From positions 27,447,449 through 27,511,448 of the forward strand of contig NC_135553.1 of assembly GCF_964340395.1 (NCBI RefSeq): DNA of 64,000 nt, given 5' to 3'. The number at the start of each line of letters is the position of its first letter. Positions within the stretch are counted from its first letter, which is position 1. Of this stretch, positions 1-12,589 are shown in pieces. Source of the stretch: Glandiceps talaboti (taxonomy: Eukaryota > Hemichordata > Enteropneusta > Spengelidae). A program made the position numbers and the translations under genes. The notes under the pieces are model-generated. The model was not told the DNA's origin, made no database searches, and worked only from the letters and a program-made list of their open reading frames with translations.

Positions 1-839
1 TACACTTTAACATTTTGATCATAACATGAAATGGTGTTTTTTTCAGTCCTTCATTTTGCCTGAAGTCTAAACAGTGACTAAGAGGGCGGTATGTTCTGAA
101 AATATCATATTTCATAGCTTGCAAGTAGAATGTGTGTAATATATGAAAAGTGACAGCAGTGAGGCCAACAAAGGTTCCTGTGGAGGTAGAAACAAACTGG
201 ATATCAATAATAATATTTAAATATGTGTTTTATCATATATTGGATTTATCTATTCCTGTATGATTTCCTATGTTGTACTGTGATATTAAGTTCAGTTGCC
301 ATAGATATTTTATTTTTGCTGCCCATATAGCAAAAAAATGAAACATAACTATATAGCCATGGAAATTGGTGCCAAGAGACTAGATCTTGTCCAGTGGTCA
401 AAAACATGTCCAGTAAGTCCCACAAACAAACATGGTTATCTTATTCAAAAATACCAAATGGTCTCAAAAGAATGCAAAAGGTAGAATGATTTAATACTAA
501 GCTGAACAGGACAATGAATTTCTATAAATGGTTAAAGCTTCATTTTCATGGAAAGTCGGTACTGCGACAGCAGTTTGTTCAATATGTAGTCAGATTCCAC
601 TAATCATTGAAAAATAAAGTTGGGATCTGTTGTGGTTTCTATTTTTGTACCTGTATTCATTATTGCGTGCATAAATGCTAAGCTTTGTGATAATAATTTC
701 AAATGATCTGTGCACAGATGGCTGCTTTATATCTGTGTCATCATAGACTGCAGCAGACACAGCTGTGTCGTCATCAATACACACAAAGAAGTACTTGGTA
801 TCACAGTGCATGCATAATGATCACAGTATTTAGAAAGAG
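1..839. other. Upstream sequence, nothing recognised
   Basis: AT-rich unique-looking DNA. The only longer open frame (minus strand, 590-811) has no recognisable domain or coding character. It is either intergenic or part of a long first intron of the channel gene. Confidence 0.5.
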
Positions 840-899
840 AAAAAGAAAATGTGTTAACAAAGGATGAAAGTATATTATATTTCCCAAACTAAGTATATT

Positions 900-1256
900 A
901 AAGTGGCCAAATGGGTGAGGATTGGGTATTTAGTTTGGATTTTTAATTTATAGAACAATTTTATCTTGGCTTCCTACTTGAAAAATCAACAACATGACTA
1001 AGTCTGTATATGTAACTCTGAGTCAATACATCGCAAAAAAAGATAAAAAGTTTGTAAAAAGAATGTTATTGTATATGTACAATCATAAACAAATTACATA
1101 TATATTTATTAATCTTCTGCAATTTTTTTAATTTCAAACAAAGTACTTAGTAGTATATCTTGTGTCACATTTGATTTTTCAAGTAGGAAGCCATGAGAAA
1201 ATAAATTAAAAATCCAAAATAAAGTACCCAATACTCATCCATATGGCCACTTTAAT
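900..1256. repeat. Long inverted repeat (foldback or MITE-like element)
   Basis: The left arm (about 903-988) and the reverse complement of the right arm (about 1168-1255) match over some 88 bp with few mismatches. Both contain AAAGTGGCC at the outer end and GGCTTCCTACTTGAAAAATC at the inner end. A loop of about 180 bp that is AT-rich lies between. This is the layout of a foldback or MITE-type transposon. No clear target duplication was found and no coding potential is present. Confidence 0.6.
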
Positions 1257-1583
1257 TTTGTATGTCACTATACCTACACATTGGGAACTTGTCAAATTAC
1301 AATTATTTTGAAATTCATAAATCATACTAGAGGAGGTGTTATTATATTATTCCCTTTTATTGTTCTCTATCCAGCCAGAAAATGCATGTGACATTAAGGT
1401 TTTATCACTGATCATCTAGCAACTCATTGTGACAATTAAGGCCCTTAGTTCATTCATATTCCCTGGCTGAATAAAGACAATGTTGGGAATGATGTCTGAT
1501 AGGAGTATTTATCTAAGAGGTGAGCTTTAATGAGGAGAACATTTGTACATTAAATACCATGAATATAACAAGATTTAATAAGT

Positions 1584-1812
1584 ATATTGTAGATGACTAG
1601 ATTTATACTGATAATGCAATAGACTTGTACTATTAATGTGTCTATTGTAGAGATGACTAGATTTATAATGATAATGCAATAGACTTGTACTATTAATGTG
1701 TCTATTGTAGAGATGACTAGATTTATACTGATAATGCAACAGACTTGTACTATTAATGTGTCTATTGTAGGGATGACTAGACTGTACTGTTAGTGCAACA
1801 TATACTTGTATT
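1584..1812. repeat. 60-bp tandem repeat, about 3.7 copies
   Basis: The text around GAGATGACTAGATTTATA recurs at exactly 60-bp spacing, with two near-identical central copies and a diverged last copy. The repeated peptide in a minus-strand frame is a by-product. Confidence 0.85.
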
Positions 1813-2567
1813 ATAGAGAACAAATCAACATACACTATGAAAACATGAAATTAAGCTTGATCCATTTAAGCTAATCCGTTTACATTAACATGGTTAGGAC
1901 TTATCCCACATGGCTAATCAAATAACCACAGCTTTTTCACCATGTTGGTCTCTCAGTTATTTTTTACAGTCATATTCAGACTATTGTGATGACAAAGTTC
2001 GATGAACATGTAGTGATTATGCCCAGTTACTAGCTCTACAGTAATTCAAAATAAAATTGTCAGCAATGATCTCACTTCCAATAATTCAATGAAAGATAAA
2101 GTAGATCCTTGTAACATGACAAGAACAGAATCAGTGGTTGATGTATTTATCCCTCCTCAGGATAGGAAAGTTGTGATCATAAATCATCTCTAGTCTATGA
2201 CAGAACATATGGTTGTCAAAAGCCACAAGAATTATCACATTACATGCTTTGTCAAAATTTCAATAACTCATAATTATAGTACCAACTTACAGCTTAGTTA
2301 CAAATACATACGGTAATTGCTGCTACAAATGATATTCTTTATGACGATTAATTTTATGTTTAATGAAATTACTACAGTAACCAAAGAAAAGGACATTTGG
2401 GAAATATTCATGCCAAAAGTGGCCATGTCTTTTTTCATATGTAGAAGGAAAAGTTCCAAACTGACTGAATACGGCGTATTCCGGTTATCGAACTTCCGGT
2501 TGTTTCGCAGGAAAGTATCGCGAGAGGGCGCACCATATCTGACAAAGTGAGGGCCAGAATTTTCGTC

Positions 2568-2943
2568 ATGGCATCTAATAGTATGGCGATGTATGAAGCT
2601 GTCAACAAAATGGGCGTAAAAGAACTCCGTGCATTCATAAAAGAGTGGAAAATTACTACTGCTAAATCTACTAGATATCGCCAGAAATGCTGTCAACCTT
2701 GGTCTTGAAACACTAGAAAATGATAATTTTCTGAGAGAACGGAAGAGGAGACGAGTAGTGGATGTCAAGCATCAAAAGATAGAACTAATCGACAGCGGAA
2801 ACATTGAAAGTTGGACGGAGGACCTTCGAAATATACCCGATGTAGACATGATAAACATATTTCTTTACCTTACTGGTGTCTGTTGCTTGACAAAAGAACG
2901 ATTAGAAAATTACAAATCTGACAACAGCTTCCAATCTGATTAA
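2568..2943 (+). pseudogene. Broken transposon-type ORF with SAP-like N-terminus
   Basis: An ATG at 2568 opens a frame with VKELRAFIKEWKI. After a one-base shift near 2665-2672 the frame continues with LLDIARNAVNLGLE, a basic patch, DLRNIPDVDMINIFLYLTGV and a LENYKS motif. The order of a SAP-like helix pair followed by a D-x-x-x-P / YL / YKS block resembles the N-terminal part of invertebrate transposon-associated proteins that carry SWIM and YqaJ-nuclease domains. That assignment is from memory and tentative. The frame ends at a stop supplied by an inserted MITE at 2932, and the bases after the MITE (from 3183) give no long frame. It is a dead fragment. Confidence 0.4.
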
Positions 2944-3173
2944 AATCCGATGTAGATGTTGGCTGATCGTTCATTGCTATTTTACCTTCGTTATTTTGCC
3001 TGAATTGACCTTCTTGGTACATGTTTACATTTTTTAGCTTGCCTGATCGCCTCCTCTACGATCAGGCTAAAAAATGTAAACATGTACCAAGAAAAATAAT
3101 ATCAGGCAAAATAACGAAGGTAAAATAGCAATGAACGATTAGCCGACATCTACATCGGGTTTTAATCAGATTG
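2932..3173. mobile_element. MITE copy 1 (CAATCTGATT family), 242 bp
   Basis: A nearly perfect palindromic element starting CAATCTGATT and ending AATCAGATTG. It is flanked by an exact 9-bp target duplication AACAGCTTC at 2923-2931 and 3174-3182. It interrupts the SAP-like ORF. The 9-bp duplication and long inverted termini fit Mutator-like elements. Confidence 0.85.
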
Positions 3174-3585
3174 AACAGCTTCCAGCTACAGTCATTGCAA
3201 TATTGAGAGTTCGGTCGACAATTACCAAGCCACATGTTTATATTGTAACTGATGTCGACGCATACTTAGGCCTTTCTTGTTTATTAGAACAGTGGTGTAG
3301 CACCACGGGTGAAATCATAAAACTTTGTCCGGAAAAAAAAATTTCATGTACTGGTTATAAATTGGCATAAACATATTTGTATTGATATACTCATCTTTAC
3401 TATCACACTTTGGTTAGCTTGCTATTCTTCATTCAGGACCATCAGTGTATAAAAAAACCCATTGAAGTCGGCAACGAATCATATATATTGTTATTGTGAT
3501 TGATGTACCACACCGCCCACCCCTTCAATGATTCGGCCTTCCATGTAACGTTTACGTGGTTCACTCATCATACCATGTCTTATAC

Positions 3586-3808
3586 CGATCTGATTAAAAT
3601 CCGATGTAGATGTCGGCTGGTCGTTCATTGCTATTTTACCTTCGTTATTTTGCCTGAATTGACCTTCGTGGTACATGTTTACGTTTTTGTCCTGATCGGT
3701 AGAGGAGGCGATCAAACATGTACCACGAAGGTCAATTCAGGCACAATAACGAAAGTAAAATAGCAATGAACGATTAGCCGACATCTACATCGGATTTTAA
3801 TCAGATTG
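3586..3808. mobile_element. MITE copy 2 (CAATCTGATT family), 223 bp
   Basis: The same palindromic element as at 2932, here with CGATCTGATT at its left end. It is flanked by GTCTTATAC (3577-3585) and GTTTTATAC (3809-3817), a 9-bp duplication with one mismatch. It lies inside the same TIR transposon. Confidence 0.85.
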
Positions 3809-4309
3809 GTTTTATACAAGCTGCAATAACTGTAGCGTATATTGTGATTTTGAGGGTTCTTTCCTCTGTTTTTGTACCTTTTTCCGTTCCGATGTTTGAC
3901 TGGAAGCAATCGCTACAATTTCTCCAACGGTAACGCAAATGGACGAGGTCACACTGAAAACGTGAGTGAGATGTCAGTGTACTACCCGTTTCAAAATGTT
4001 GCTACTTTTAGGTTTTCCTCACCGTCGAATTGCAGAGCCAAACTTACGCGAAATATTAGGAGAACAAGAGGTTAATTTGCTATTTCGTTATTTGATGGGC
4101 GATAATGCAATATTATAGCGTAAAGTTACGGGGAATGACAGAAAATCTTTAGTCAGTGGTTACGATGCCTATAGACTCTATGCTTTGCAACAATGCGCTA
4201 CAATTCTGGCCCTCACTTCCGGTTCTAAAACAGCGCCCCTAGTGGCCAAACAATCATATCTTTTATCTTTTCGGGGCTTCTTCGATAACCGGAATACGGC
4301 GTATTGTAT

Positions 4310-5114
4310 TCTAACCAGGTATACTACAATCAGAAGAAAGATCATATAAACATGCAGTGAGATTGATAGGAAATGGTGCTTTTAAATATTTATAAAAATT
4401 ATATCATTATCCATTTTTTGAGGCACCTTCAAAGTACCAGTGTCATCAAATATCCATATTAATGTGGTATTAATAATTTCATTTTACAGTTAGCTATTGA
4501 TGTTTATGATCATATAATATGTGGTATGTTGAGGAAATGAATGAATCAACATAAAGAATGAGAGTTAGCTAGTATTTTACAGTGGTGTAATGAGTTAAGT
4601 GATTGCTGGATATGTGATATGGGTAGCAGGAAGGAGTAGATAACACAGAACAATGGATGTCCAAAGATGAATTATGGCAATACCCTTGAAATGTGTCCAA
4701 GACATTTAGACAGTAGAACAAAGATATCTGAAGATGAGTTATTGTATATTCTCAAAAACTGAACAGTTTATATAAATTTGAGATGGAATGAGGCAATCAA
4801 GTTGATATATCTATAGTTATACTCCTGTCTGACACATCCCCATTGTTTCAACTGTGCTCTCAATTTCATTTAGCAGATTTTCTTTCAGGTAACAGGACAT
4901 TTTTTACACAAAGAAAGTGTCCACATACCATTAATCCATGAATTAAATTGTCCTCAGCATGTTAATCATTTCTATAACACTGTCCCCAACTTGTCAACTG
5001 TTACAATGCAACCAACATGTGCTGCCATGCCTAAACTGGGTTCTACCACTCCTAATTCTGCACCTGTCATTCTGTGTGTGTAAAAAATGCCCTTACCTTG
5101 ACAGTATCTCTAGT
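4310..5114. other. No gene seen
   Basis: AT-rich unique-looking sequence between two transposon relics, with no splice-bounded open frame that resembles a channel exon. Confidence 0.5.
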
Positions 5115-6023
5115 TAGTCCCCGTGGACGAAGTCCGGAACGGGGACTTATGGATTGGGTTCCGTCTGTCCGTGTGTCCGTCCGTCCATCCGTCCGTCCGT
5201 CCGTCCGCAGCTGTTTCTTGGAGATGCCTGGACTGATTTTTTTCAAACTTGGTACAGGGGCAACATACTATGGCATACATATGCACGTCAATTTGTTTTA
5301 TGATATGATCCAATATGGCCGCCTAGCAACCATTTTGTTTGCGAATTTTCCCTGTCTAGAGCCATAACTCAGACATGCTTTAACAGATCTCATTCAAAGT
5401 TGGTATTAGGACAGTGTTCTATGACATACATGTGCATATTCATTGTTGTCATGATACGATCCAATATGGCCGCCTAGCAGCCATTTTGTTTGTGAATTTT
5501 CATGACCAAAGCCATAACTCAGACATGCTTGAACAGATCTCATTCAAAGTTGGTATTAGGACAGTGTTCTATGACATGCATGTGCATATCCATTTTCATT
5601 GTGATACGATCCAATATGGCTGCCTGCCAGCCATTTTGTTTGTGAATTTTCCATGTCCAAAGCCATAACTCAGACATGCTTGAACAGATCTCATTTAAAG
5701 TTGGTATTAGGACAGTGTTCTATGACATACATTGTGCATATCCATTTTCGTCGTGATACGATCCAATATGGCTGCCTGGCAGCCATTTTGTTCGTGAATT
5801 TTCCATGTCCAAAGCCATAACTCAGACTCCATTTTCATCCTGATATGATCCCCCATACCCAACCAATCCTTTATTGTTGGAGGCATATTCCATGTCCAAC
5901 AAGCACACACAACATATCTAAGTCTGTTTGTTTTAGGTTCACAAATGTTGTTGCGTGATCAGAGTAGTGATAATTCCTTAAAACCCAATTATAGCGGGGA
6001 CTATGTCATTCTCAATGACTTGT
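5115..6023 (+). mobile_element. Hairpin-ended repeat family R2, copy A
   Basis: Begins TAGTCCCCG with nested stems (AGTCCCCG/CGGGGACT around CGGAC/GTCCG in the best copies). A (CCGT)n-like tract follows, then several internal units of about 150 bp containing GATCCAATATGGCTGCC. The end repeats CGGGGACT and then has a hairpin GTCATT/AATGAC followed by TTGT. The neighbouring base is T on each side. This is the layout of Helentron-type non-autonomous elements. Open frames inside are simple-repeat artefacts. Confidence 0.75.
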
Positions 6024-6334
6024 TTTGTACCTATTTTTGTAAAGACATGCTATTAAACCACTTCACTACAAAGTGACTTGCGCAAAGTGACAATGCATAT
6101 GTGCACCAGGGTTAGTAACAGACAGGAGAAAACGCTGATGTTCTTGTAGGGTAAAATGGAAATACTGCTCAAGTTGGGACTGTAACTTTGTTACAGAACA
6201 AGGTTAATGGATTTCACACTGATCTTTTGGGGAAAATATCGGATTATTGGCCAAGATGTGTGGGATGGGATTTCTACAGTGAATTTTGTCATTAACATAA
6301 TAATAGGTAAGAGGTTACATAACAGGGCTGTAGA

Positions 6335-6985
6335 TAGAAGATAGAAGAACATGCTGATGACCAAAGATCATTATTTAGGATTATGATTTTTACCTTACTC
6401 TCAGGCACTTCACCTCAGAATAATCTACCAACTCATAACTCACTTCCTGACCCCGCTGAACAATTTAGTAGTTATTTTATCAGCAAGATCAAGAATATAC
6501 GTTTAAGCTACTGACTCAAGCAGAACCCAACAATTTAGTAGTTATTTTATCAGCAAGATCAAGAATATATGTTTAAACTACTGACACAAGCAGAACCCAA
6601 CAATTTAGTAGTTATTTTATCAGCAAGATCAAGAATATATGTTTAAACTACTGACTCAAGCAGAACCCAACAATTTAGTAGTTATTTTATCAGCAAGATC
6701 AAGAATATATGTTTAAACTACTGACTCAAGCAGAACCCAACAATTTCCCGGACACAATTATAATGAAGACAATTCAATATTCTACAAATTTCAAGCTGCC
6801 AGTGTTGATCAAATATTCAACATCATCTCCAAATTACCGTCTAAATCCTGCTGTCCTGATCCAATCCTGACCACATTACTGAAACAGCGTTTACACAAAT
6901 TGGTGCAGAATCTCGCCAACATAATGAATTCCTTGCTTCAGCAGGGCATAGTCCCTAACTCGTTCAAGTATGCAGTTGTGATCAG
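6335..6985 (+). pseudogene. Non-LTR retrotransposon reverse-transcriptase fragment
   Basis: Around 6790-6970 one frame reads KLPSKSCCPDPI, then LLKQRLHKLVQNLANIMN, then QGIVPNSFKYAVV, the N-terminal block of CR1/jockey-type reverse transcriptases. Just upstream is LPDPAEQFSSYFISKIKNI, the usual lead-in to that block. Between the two, a 70-bp piece is tandemly repeated (see separate entry), which destroys the frame. The catalytic region is absent. It is a dead 5'-RT fragment. Confidence 0.7.
6461..6750 (+). repeat. 70-bp tandem repeat inside the LINE fragment, about 4 copies
   Basis: CAATTTAGTAGTTATTTTAT recurs at 6461, 6531, 6601 and 6671, with a partial fifth at 6741. The unit is part of the pre-RT coding sequence, so this is a local amplification of retrotransposon sequence. 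Seventy is not a multiple of three. Confidence 0.9.
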
Positions 6986-6989
6986 GGAT

Positions 6990-7712
6990 TCATAGACAAG
7001 TGACATGCCCATATCAACAGCCAAATGATTCGTATATCGCAAAGATAGCAACGTGGTTGGATAGGCAACTGGATAGTCATTCAGCAAATGAACACGTAAT
7101 CAAGCAAAAGTAAACTTTAAGTGCAGTACCTGATTTTAATCTGATCATCTTCTCTATCATACACATGGACATGACAGTCATATGTCAAACACTGTTTCAC
7201 AGCCATGGACACATGTCAAACAATGATTTTAATACTAATAGTTGTAGATTCTGTCTACACTTCCTGCTACACACTTACAAGTAATGGTGTAACATAAACT
7301 GAATTATGCATGGGCTCAACTCATTCATTTCCTTAAAAATTCAAGTTCAAAATTGTGTTTGAAATGTTCAATTGAAATCGAAATACTTTCAGAAACAAAA
7401 GTAGCTTATTTCTAAGACAAGGTATATAAAAAGTAATTATGTTCACTTTGATGTCATCAACTCCACATAGGATGTCTCATGGACAATAATTGGTACTGTG
7501 CTTTACTGCTGACATGCACCTATAATGAAAACATGTCTGACATTATAACCTCCTCTAAATCCTCTAAATAAGACCTGAAATGCTGCCAGGCAACCATATC
7601 TCTTTATCACAGATTATCCACAGCTTTGTTCATTTCAACTGTCAATGAATGTGCAGCATTTACGCATCGCCACCGTGCTGTCATATTTATTGACAACCAT
7701 GTAATGTAGTAA
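6990..7712. other. No gene seen; remnant of a dispersed repeat at the start
   Basis: At 7000-7100 there is text shared with the R1 repeat family (ATTCATAGACAAG, GGCAACTGGATAGTCATTCA). The rest is unique-looking and non-coding. Confidence 0.5.
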
Positions 7713-7718
7713 GCAACC

Positions 7719-8862
7719 ATGCAAGGATTAACACTGGTACTTCAATGCAAGGATTGACACTGGTACTTTTAAATGCAAGGATTAACACTGGTACTTCAAT
7801 GCAAGGATTAACACTGGTACTTCAATGCAAGGATTGACACTGGTACTTTTAAATGCAAGGATTAACACTGGTACTTGAATGCAAGGATTAACACACACTG
7901 GTATTTCAATGCAAGGATTAACACACACTGGTACTTCAATGCAAGGATTGACACCTGGTACTTCAATGCAAGGATTAACACTGGTACTTCAATGCAAGGA
8001 TTAACACACACTGGTACTTCAATGCAAGGATTAACACTGGTACTTCAATGCAAGGATTGACACTAGTACTTGAATGCAAGGATTAACACTGGTACTTCAA
8101 TGCAAGGATTAACACTGGTACTTCGGTGCAAGGATTAACACTGGTACTTCAATGCAAGGATTAACACTGGTACTTCAATGCAAGGATTAACACTGGTACT
8201 TCAATGCAAGGATTAACACTGGTACTTCAATGCAAGGATTGACACTGGTACTTCAGTGCAAGGATTAACACTGGTACTTCAATGCAAGGATTAACACACA
8301 CTGGTACTTCAATGCAAGGATTGACACTGGTACTTCAGTGCAAGGATTAACACTGGTACTTCGGTGCAAGGATTAACACACACTGGTACTTCAATGCAAG
8401 GATTGACACTGGTACTTCAATGCAAGGATTAACACTGGTACTTCGGTGCAAGGATTAACACACACTGGTACTTCAATGCAAGGATTGACACTGGTACTTC
8501 AGTGCAAGGATTAACACTGGTACTTCGGTGCAAGGATTAACACACACTGGTACTTCAATGCAAGGATTAACACTGGTACTTCAGATGTAAGGAGTGACAC
8601 TGGTACTTCAGTGCAAGGATTAACACACACTGGTACTTCAATGCAAGGATTGACACCTGGTACTTCAATGCAAGGATTAACACTGGTACTTCAATGCAAG
8701 GATTAACACACACTGGTACTTCAATGCAAGGATTAACACACACTGGTACTTCAATGCAAGGATTAACACTGGTACTTCAATGCAAGGATTAACACTGGTA
8801 CTTCAATGCAAGGATTAACACTGGTACTTCAATGCAAGGATTGACACTGGTACTTCAATGCA
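7719..8862. repeat. 26-bp minisatellite, about 42 copies
   Basis: The unit contains TGCAAGGATTAACACTGG followed by TACTTCAA. Longer variants carry extra CA pairs (ACACACACTGG). The array covers about 1.14 kb without interruption. Confidence 0.95.
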
Positions 8863-8869
8863 CAGCTAC

Positions 8870-10235
8870 TCAAATATAATCCTCGTTACTTCAGTTTTGT
8901 TTTTGTCTTTAAAACATTTTAATATCAAGGGTGAAGATCTTATCTTGGAAATATTCTTTCAAATTGGTATGTCATTAACATAACATAACATATTTGATTT
9001 GTGCTATTTGAAACAAAGTTGGGTGCAAAATTAGGTGTTGGGCATAGACAAAAATGTATTCAAGCTGTTTGTCAAACTGTTTGAATGACGTCAAAGGTAG
9101 AAATGCAGACATTTACACAACGTATCTTGCCCCCACGTTATTGGCTAAACAAATCCTGTTATTTTTATTAAATTCAGCCAAGGATCTTGTGTGATTGCAT
9201 AAATATAGATGAATGAGACTGCCATGATTTGTGACTGGAATATTTCATGAATCACTGTCTTGATTGCAGTCATCACTGCTGCATTTAGACTCACAACAAA
9301 ATATTGCCTGCTCAATTTTTAAATGTAAAATAGCATTTGGAAAAAAAAGGTGTTTCCTTTTGAGAAAGCAAGCCGACATTAAACCTTGGCAAAAATGCAA
9401 TTTATCTCTGAACGCAAGACAACAGAGTTAGATGCAATCACTTTTCCACAAGTCATTTCCCATAATTCGTTGTTCTTGTATAATTTCTGATGGCCTTCTT
9501 TTCTTTCTTTGGATTCAGAAATATTTAAAAATTTCAAATATTCTTATTTTGATGACAATTCTTTAGTTTTTGGATGACATTAATTTAAACATAACAGCTG
9601 ATATAACATAAATCTCAACAAGGTGTTTTAATTGATGAGGAAAAGGTGTTTGCAATGTTACCGTGAAATGAATTAGAAATTACACTTCAAGTACTGTCAT
9701 TTCAAGAACACAAAATAAGAATTACAGTATAACCACCTTGATGTGTTTTCTTCTCTCATTGACATTCCAATACCGAATGGAGAAAAAGTACAAGGTAGAC
9801 AGTGCAATTTTACTCACAGATACTCTACACAATAGATTTGTAGATTATAAATCAAAGCACAAAGAAAATATGTGAAATTTAGTTTGTAGGTTTTTTTATG
9901 TGTCTCATGTATTCGGTTACATGATAATCCTATCAGTTCAGTGCTCGACCTTGCTTCGACCTAGCTTTCATTTGTATAAAGACAGACATCTTAGAAAAAC
10001 TGCTTCTGGGTTTGAAGCTGTGACTCACTGCACTAATTTCAATGCTGAAATTCAAGCTGTTCAGTTTACAACTGTGCTATACTAGAGAACAAATATGGAC
10101 ACATCAGTTCTGCAAATATATGGAAATAATTTCCCTTTCAATGAAATTTGAAATTTCTTTATTTCAACAAAATTATTGAAGGTGGAAATATTTTATTTCA
10201 TTCTCAATCAGTAAATTCGTATCTATAAAATTGAC
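8870..10235. other. No gene seen
   Basis: Unique-looking AT-rich sequence. A full palindromic CRE-like site TGACGTCA sits near 9086. No exon-like open frame was found. Confidence 0.45.
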
Positions 10236-10990
10236 AAAAAAAATACCGCCAATAGCGCTGTAGCACAATTGTAGTTGGCTATTGCTATGGGTGTGGTGAT
10301 GTTGCTAGGCACGTTTGTATACATTTTTGGAGTATAAATATGTGTCTTTTCAGTCAAAAATCTTTAATTCCAAAAGTACTTAGCAAATTGGGCTGACATT
10401 TAGTGGGAACATTCTTAGGGTGTTCAGATTGAAATTGTTCATGACATCATCAGTGATATGTAAATTAGGGCTAAAAATGTACCCTTTTCGTCAAAAATCT
10501 ATCATTCCAAAACTATACGAGCAGATTGGGTTGAAATTTAATGGGAACATTCTTAGTGGTGTTTAGATTAAGAATTGTTCATGACATGATCCCATCATGT
10601 GATATGCAAATTAGGTCTAAATATGTATCTTTTTGGTCAAAAATATACAATTCCAAAACTACTGAGCAGAATGGGCAGGAATTTAATCTGGATGCATCTG
10701 GGGATGTGTAGATGAAGCTGTATTCACAACATGTGCATATTGCAAAGATAAGAACAGGGATGGGTAGGTAAGTGAATAAATATTCAAAAAATGTATGCAA
10801 ATATGTCTAGCAATGGGACCACACCTGTGGGAATGGCTTAATAATGATTTATATAGCAAAAATGAAAACTGGAAAGGGTAGGCAAATTAATAATGATTTC
10901 TAATTTGCATATCACTAATGGGATCATCATGTCATGGACAATTCTTAATCTAAACATCCCTAACAATGTTCACATCAAATTTCAGAATTA
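10236..10990. mobile_element. R1 family fragments, rearranged
   Basis: The left edge is the R1 3' terminus in inverted orientation (ATACCGCCAATAGCGCTGTA, then GCACAATTG). Plus-orientation R1 body text follows (TTCCAAAAGTACT, GGGCTAAAAATG), then body text again in inverted orientation. It is a composite of partial copies. Confidence 0.6.
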
Positions 10991-11006
10991 TTTGCAGAGT
11001 AGTTTT

Positions 11007-12310
11007 TAGCTCCTGTATGAGAGCTAATGTTGTAGTGATGTCTGTAGTGATGTCTGTCTGTCTGTCTATGTGTCTATGTGTCTGTGCAGAAATTTTGTTC
11101 CACTGATCTTAAAAAGTACTGAAGCAAATGTTCTGCAATTTACTGTATGACATATATAACTTAGTGCTGATTAGTTTTACATGCAGAACGGCTACACCAA
11201 ATTCAATGAAACTTGCTACATCTACAGATCATACAAAGATATAAAAGCACTAAAAGTTGTTAACTTGTGTCAAGTTAATTAAGGGCTAATTTGCATAATT
11301 AATGAATGTTTGTAACTGAGGTTATGCATCCATAAAGGCTTTATCAAATTTGATGAAACTTGCCACAGATATTGATCATACAGAGATATGATAGTTCTTA
11401 ATGAGATTTAGTGCTATCAATTAATTGCTCATTTGTATAATTAACAAACTTTGGTAGGAGGCTAGGGCCTATACCAAGAAAGACATTCTGTTAGCAAACG
11501 TAGAGCAAATCATTTCCTCACAGTTTGTCTATGTAATTGTTGTGTAAATCTCTAAGTGCAGTGTGACCTGTGATAATTTGAATATGACCCATCGTATACA
11601 AAACATATTATTACAGTTTCATGTGCCCAATGGCCATTTCCTGACATGGAGAGCTTGTCTGGGGGAGTTTTGAAACTGCTGTTATCATTATCTATCCACG
11701 TGATTGGTTACTTACTAACAGACACATGAAATGTGCTTTGAACAAATTTTGGACTGATGGCCATTGAGGCGAAGCGATGATCAAATAGACAACCATCGTC
11801 AGTAGACAGTTTGCACTGAAAACTTCAAGAAATTCATACCACTTTGTCACCATTTCATTGTCACTAAAACTGAAACTTTTTCTTTTTGAGCTTCTTCGTT
11901 ACTAGATGATTGAACGCATTATGTGAATTGACTGTTCACTACATGCTCAGAGGTGAACATTCATTACATGCTCTGAGGTCAACGTAGTTCACAGGCAATG
12001 TTATATAAGGCATCGTTCAAGAGTAAACAAATCTCTTGGTGTATACTGAGTACACAGTTCTCTTCAGCGACATACAATTTGTATCAAATGCTTTTGCAAC
12101 TGTGTCTCTGTCAAGTTGCAAGTTAACACTGTTCATGTCATGGAACTTAGTTTGTGCACTGCAGTACTGCACCGTCAGTGTGTAGTGTAGAGTTTTATGT
12201 TCTGTAGTACAGTCCAAGTGAGATAACCGCTCTAACAGAGATTCGTTCAGAGTTCATTCTAGCTCAAAGCGCATATTTCCAGAGAGTGATTACCATAGAA
12301 AATCGAAAGC
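11007..12310 (+). mobile_element. R3 family repeat, copy a, about 1.3 kb
   Basis: Begins TAGCTCCTGTATGAGAGCT, a hairpin, followed by a (GTCT)n tract and text with CACCAAATTCAATGAAACTT. The same order of sequence recurs at 58906-60250 over more than 1.2 kb, including non-repetitive parts. The 3' limit is where the two copies stop matching (near CAGAAAGATA). Confidence 0.7.
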
Positions 12311-12589
12311 CCAGAAAGATACACTGTACTTTAAACCACTGTATTGTTGCATATTATAAAAGTTTTTTGTGATATTTTGGAAGTGGAAGCTGTGTATGTG
12401 TATATGTAGTCCGCTTGCATATAGAGTAAGTCATCCCTTCCTGTTGAGGGTCATGTCAGTAATCTAGACCTGTGCACCATCTTTAAGCAGGACTAGTGTA
12501 TATGGAATGCGGAAGAAGGCCATGTGTACATGTACATGTAAACATTTCTATTTCTGTAATACATGTAATGTGCATGCAAACTAGGAAAA

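Larger units (their letters stand above)
2468..4305. mobile_element. TIR-bounded DNA transposon relic, about 1.84 kb
   Basis: The left end (2468-2491) and the right end (4281-4305) are inverted copies of a sequence containing CGTATTCCGGTTATCGAA. Further in, AGTGAGGGCCAGAATT at 2543-2558 is matched in inverse by 4202-4217, so the imperfect terminal inverted repeats extend about 90-100 bp. Inside are a broken ORF and two copies of an unrelated MITE. Target-site duplications are not clear because the outermost bases are themselves palindromic. The superfamily is not assigned. Confidence 0.65.

Noticed and set aside
2298-2768. Minus-strand 156-codon frame
   Set aside because: It overlaps the transposon terminus and the opposite strand of the SAP-like ORF; no recognisable domain.
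5074-5668. Frames reading SVRPSVRPSV and GATYYGIHMHVN in every R2 copy
   Set aside because: They follow the CCGT tract and 150-bp units; frames break differently in each copy, so they are not coding.
11600-12300. Possible gene in the complex part of R3
   Set aside because: The same sequence recurs at 59500-60240 as part of a repeat, and no long frame is conserved between the copies.
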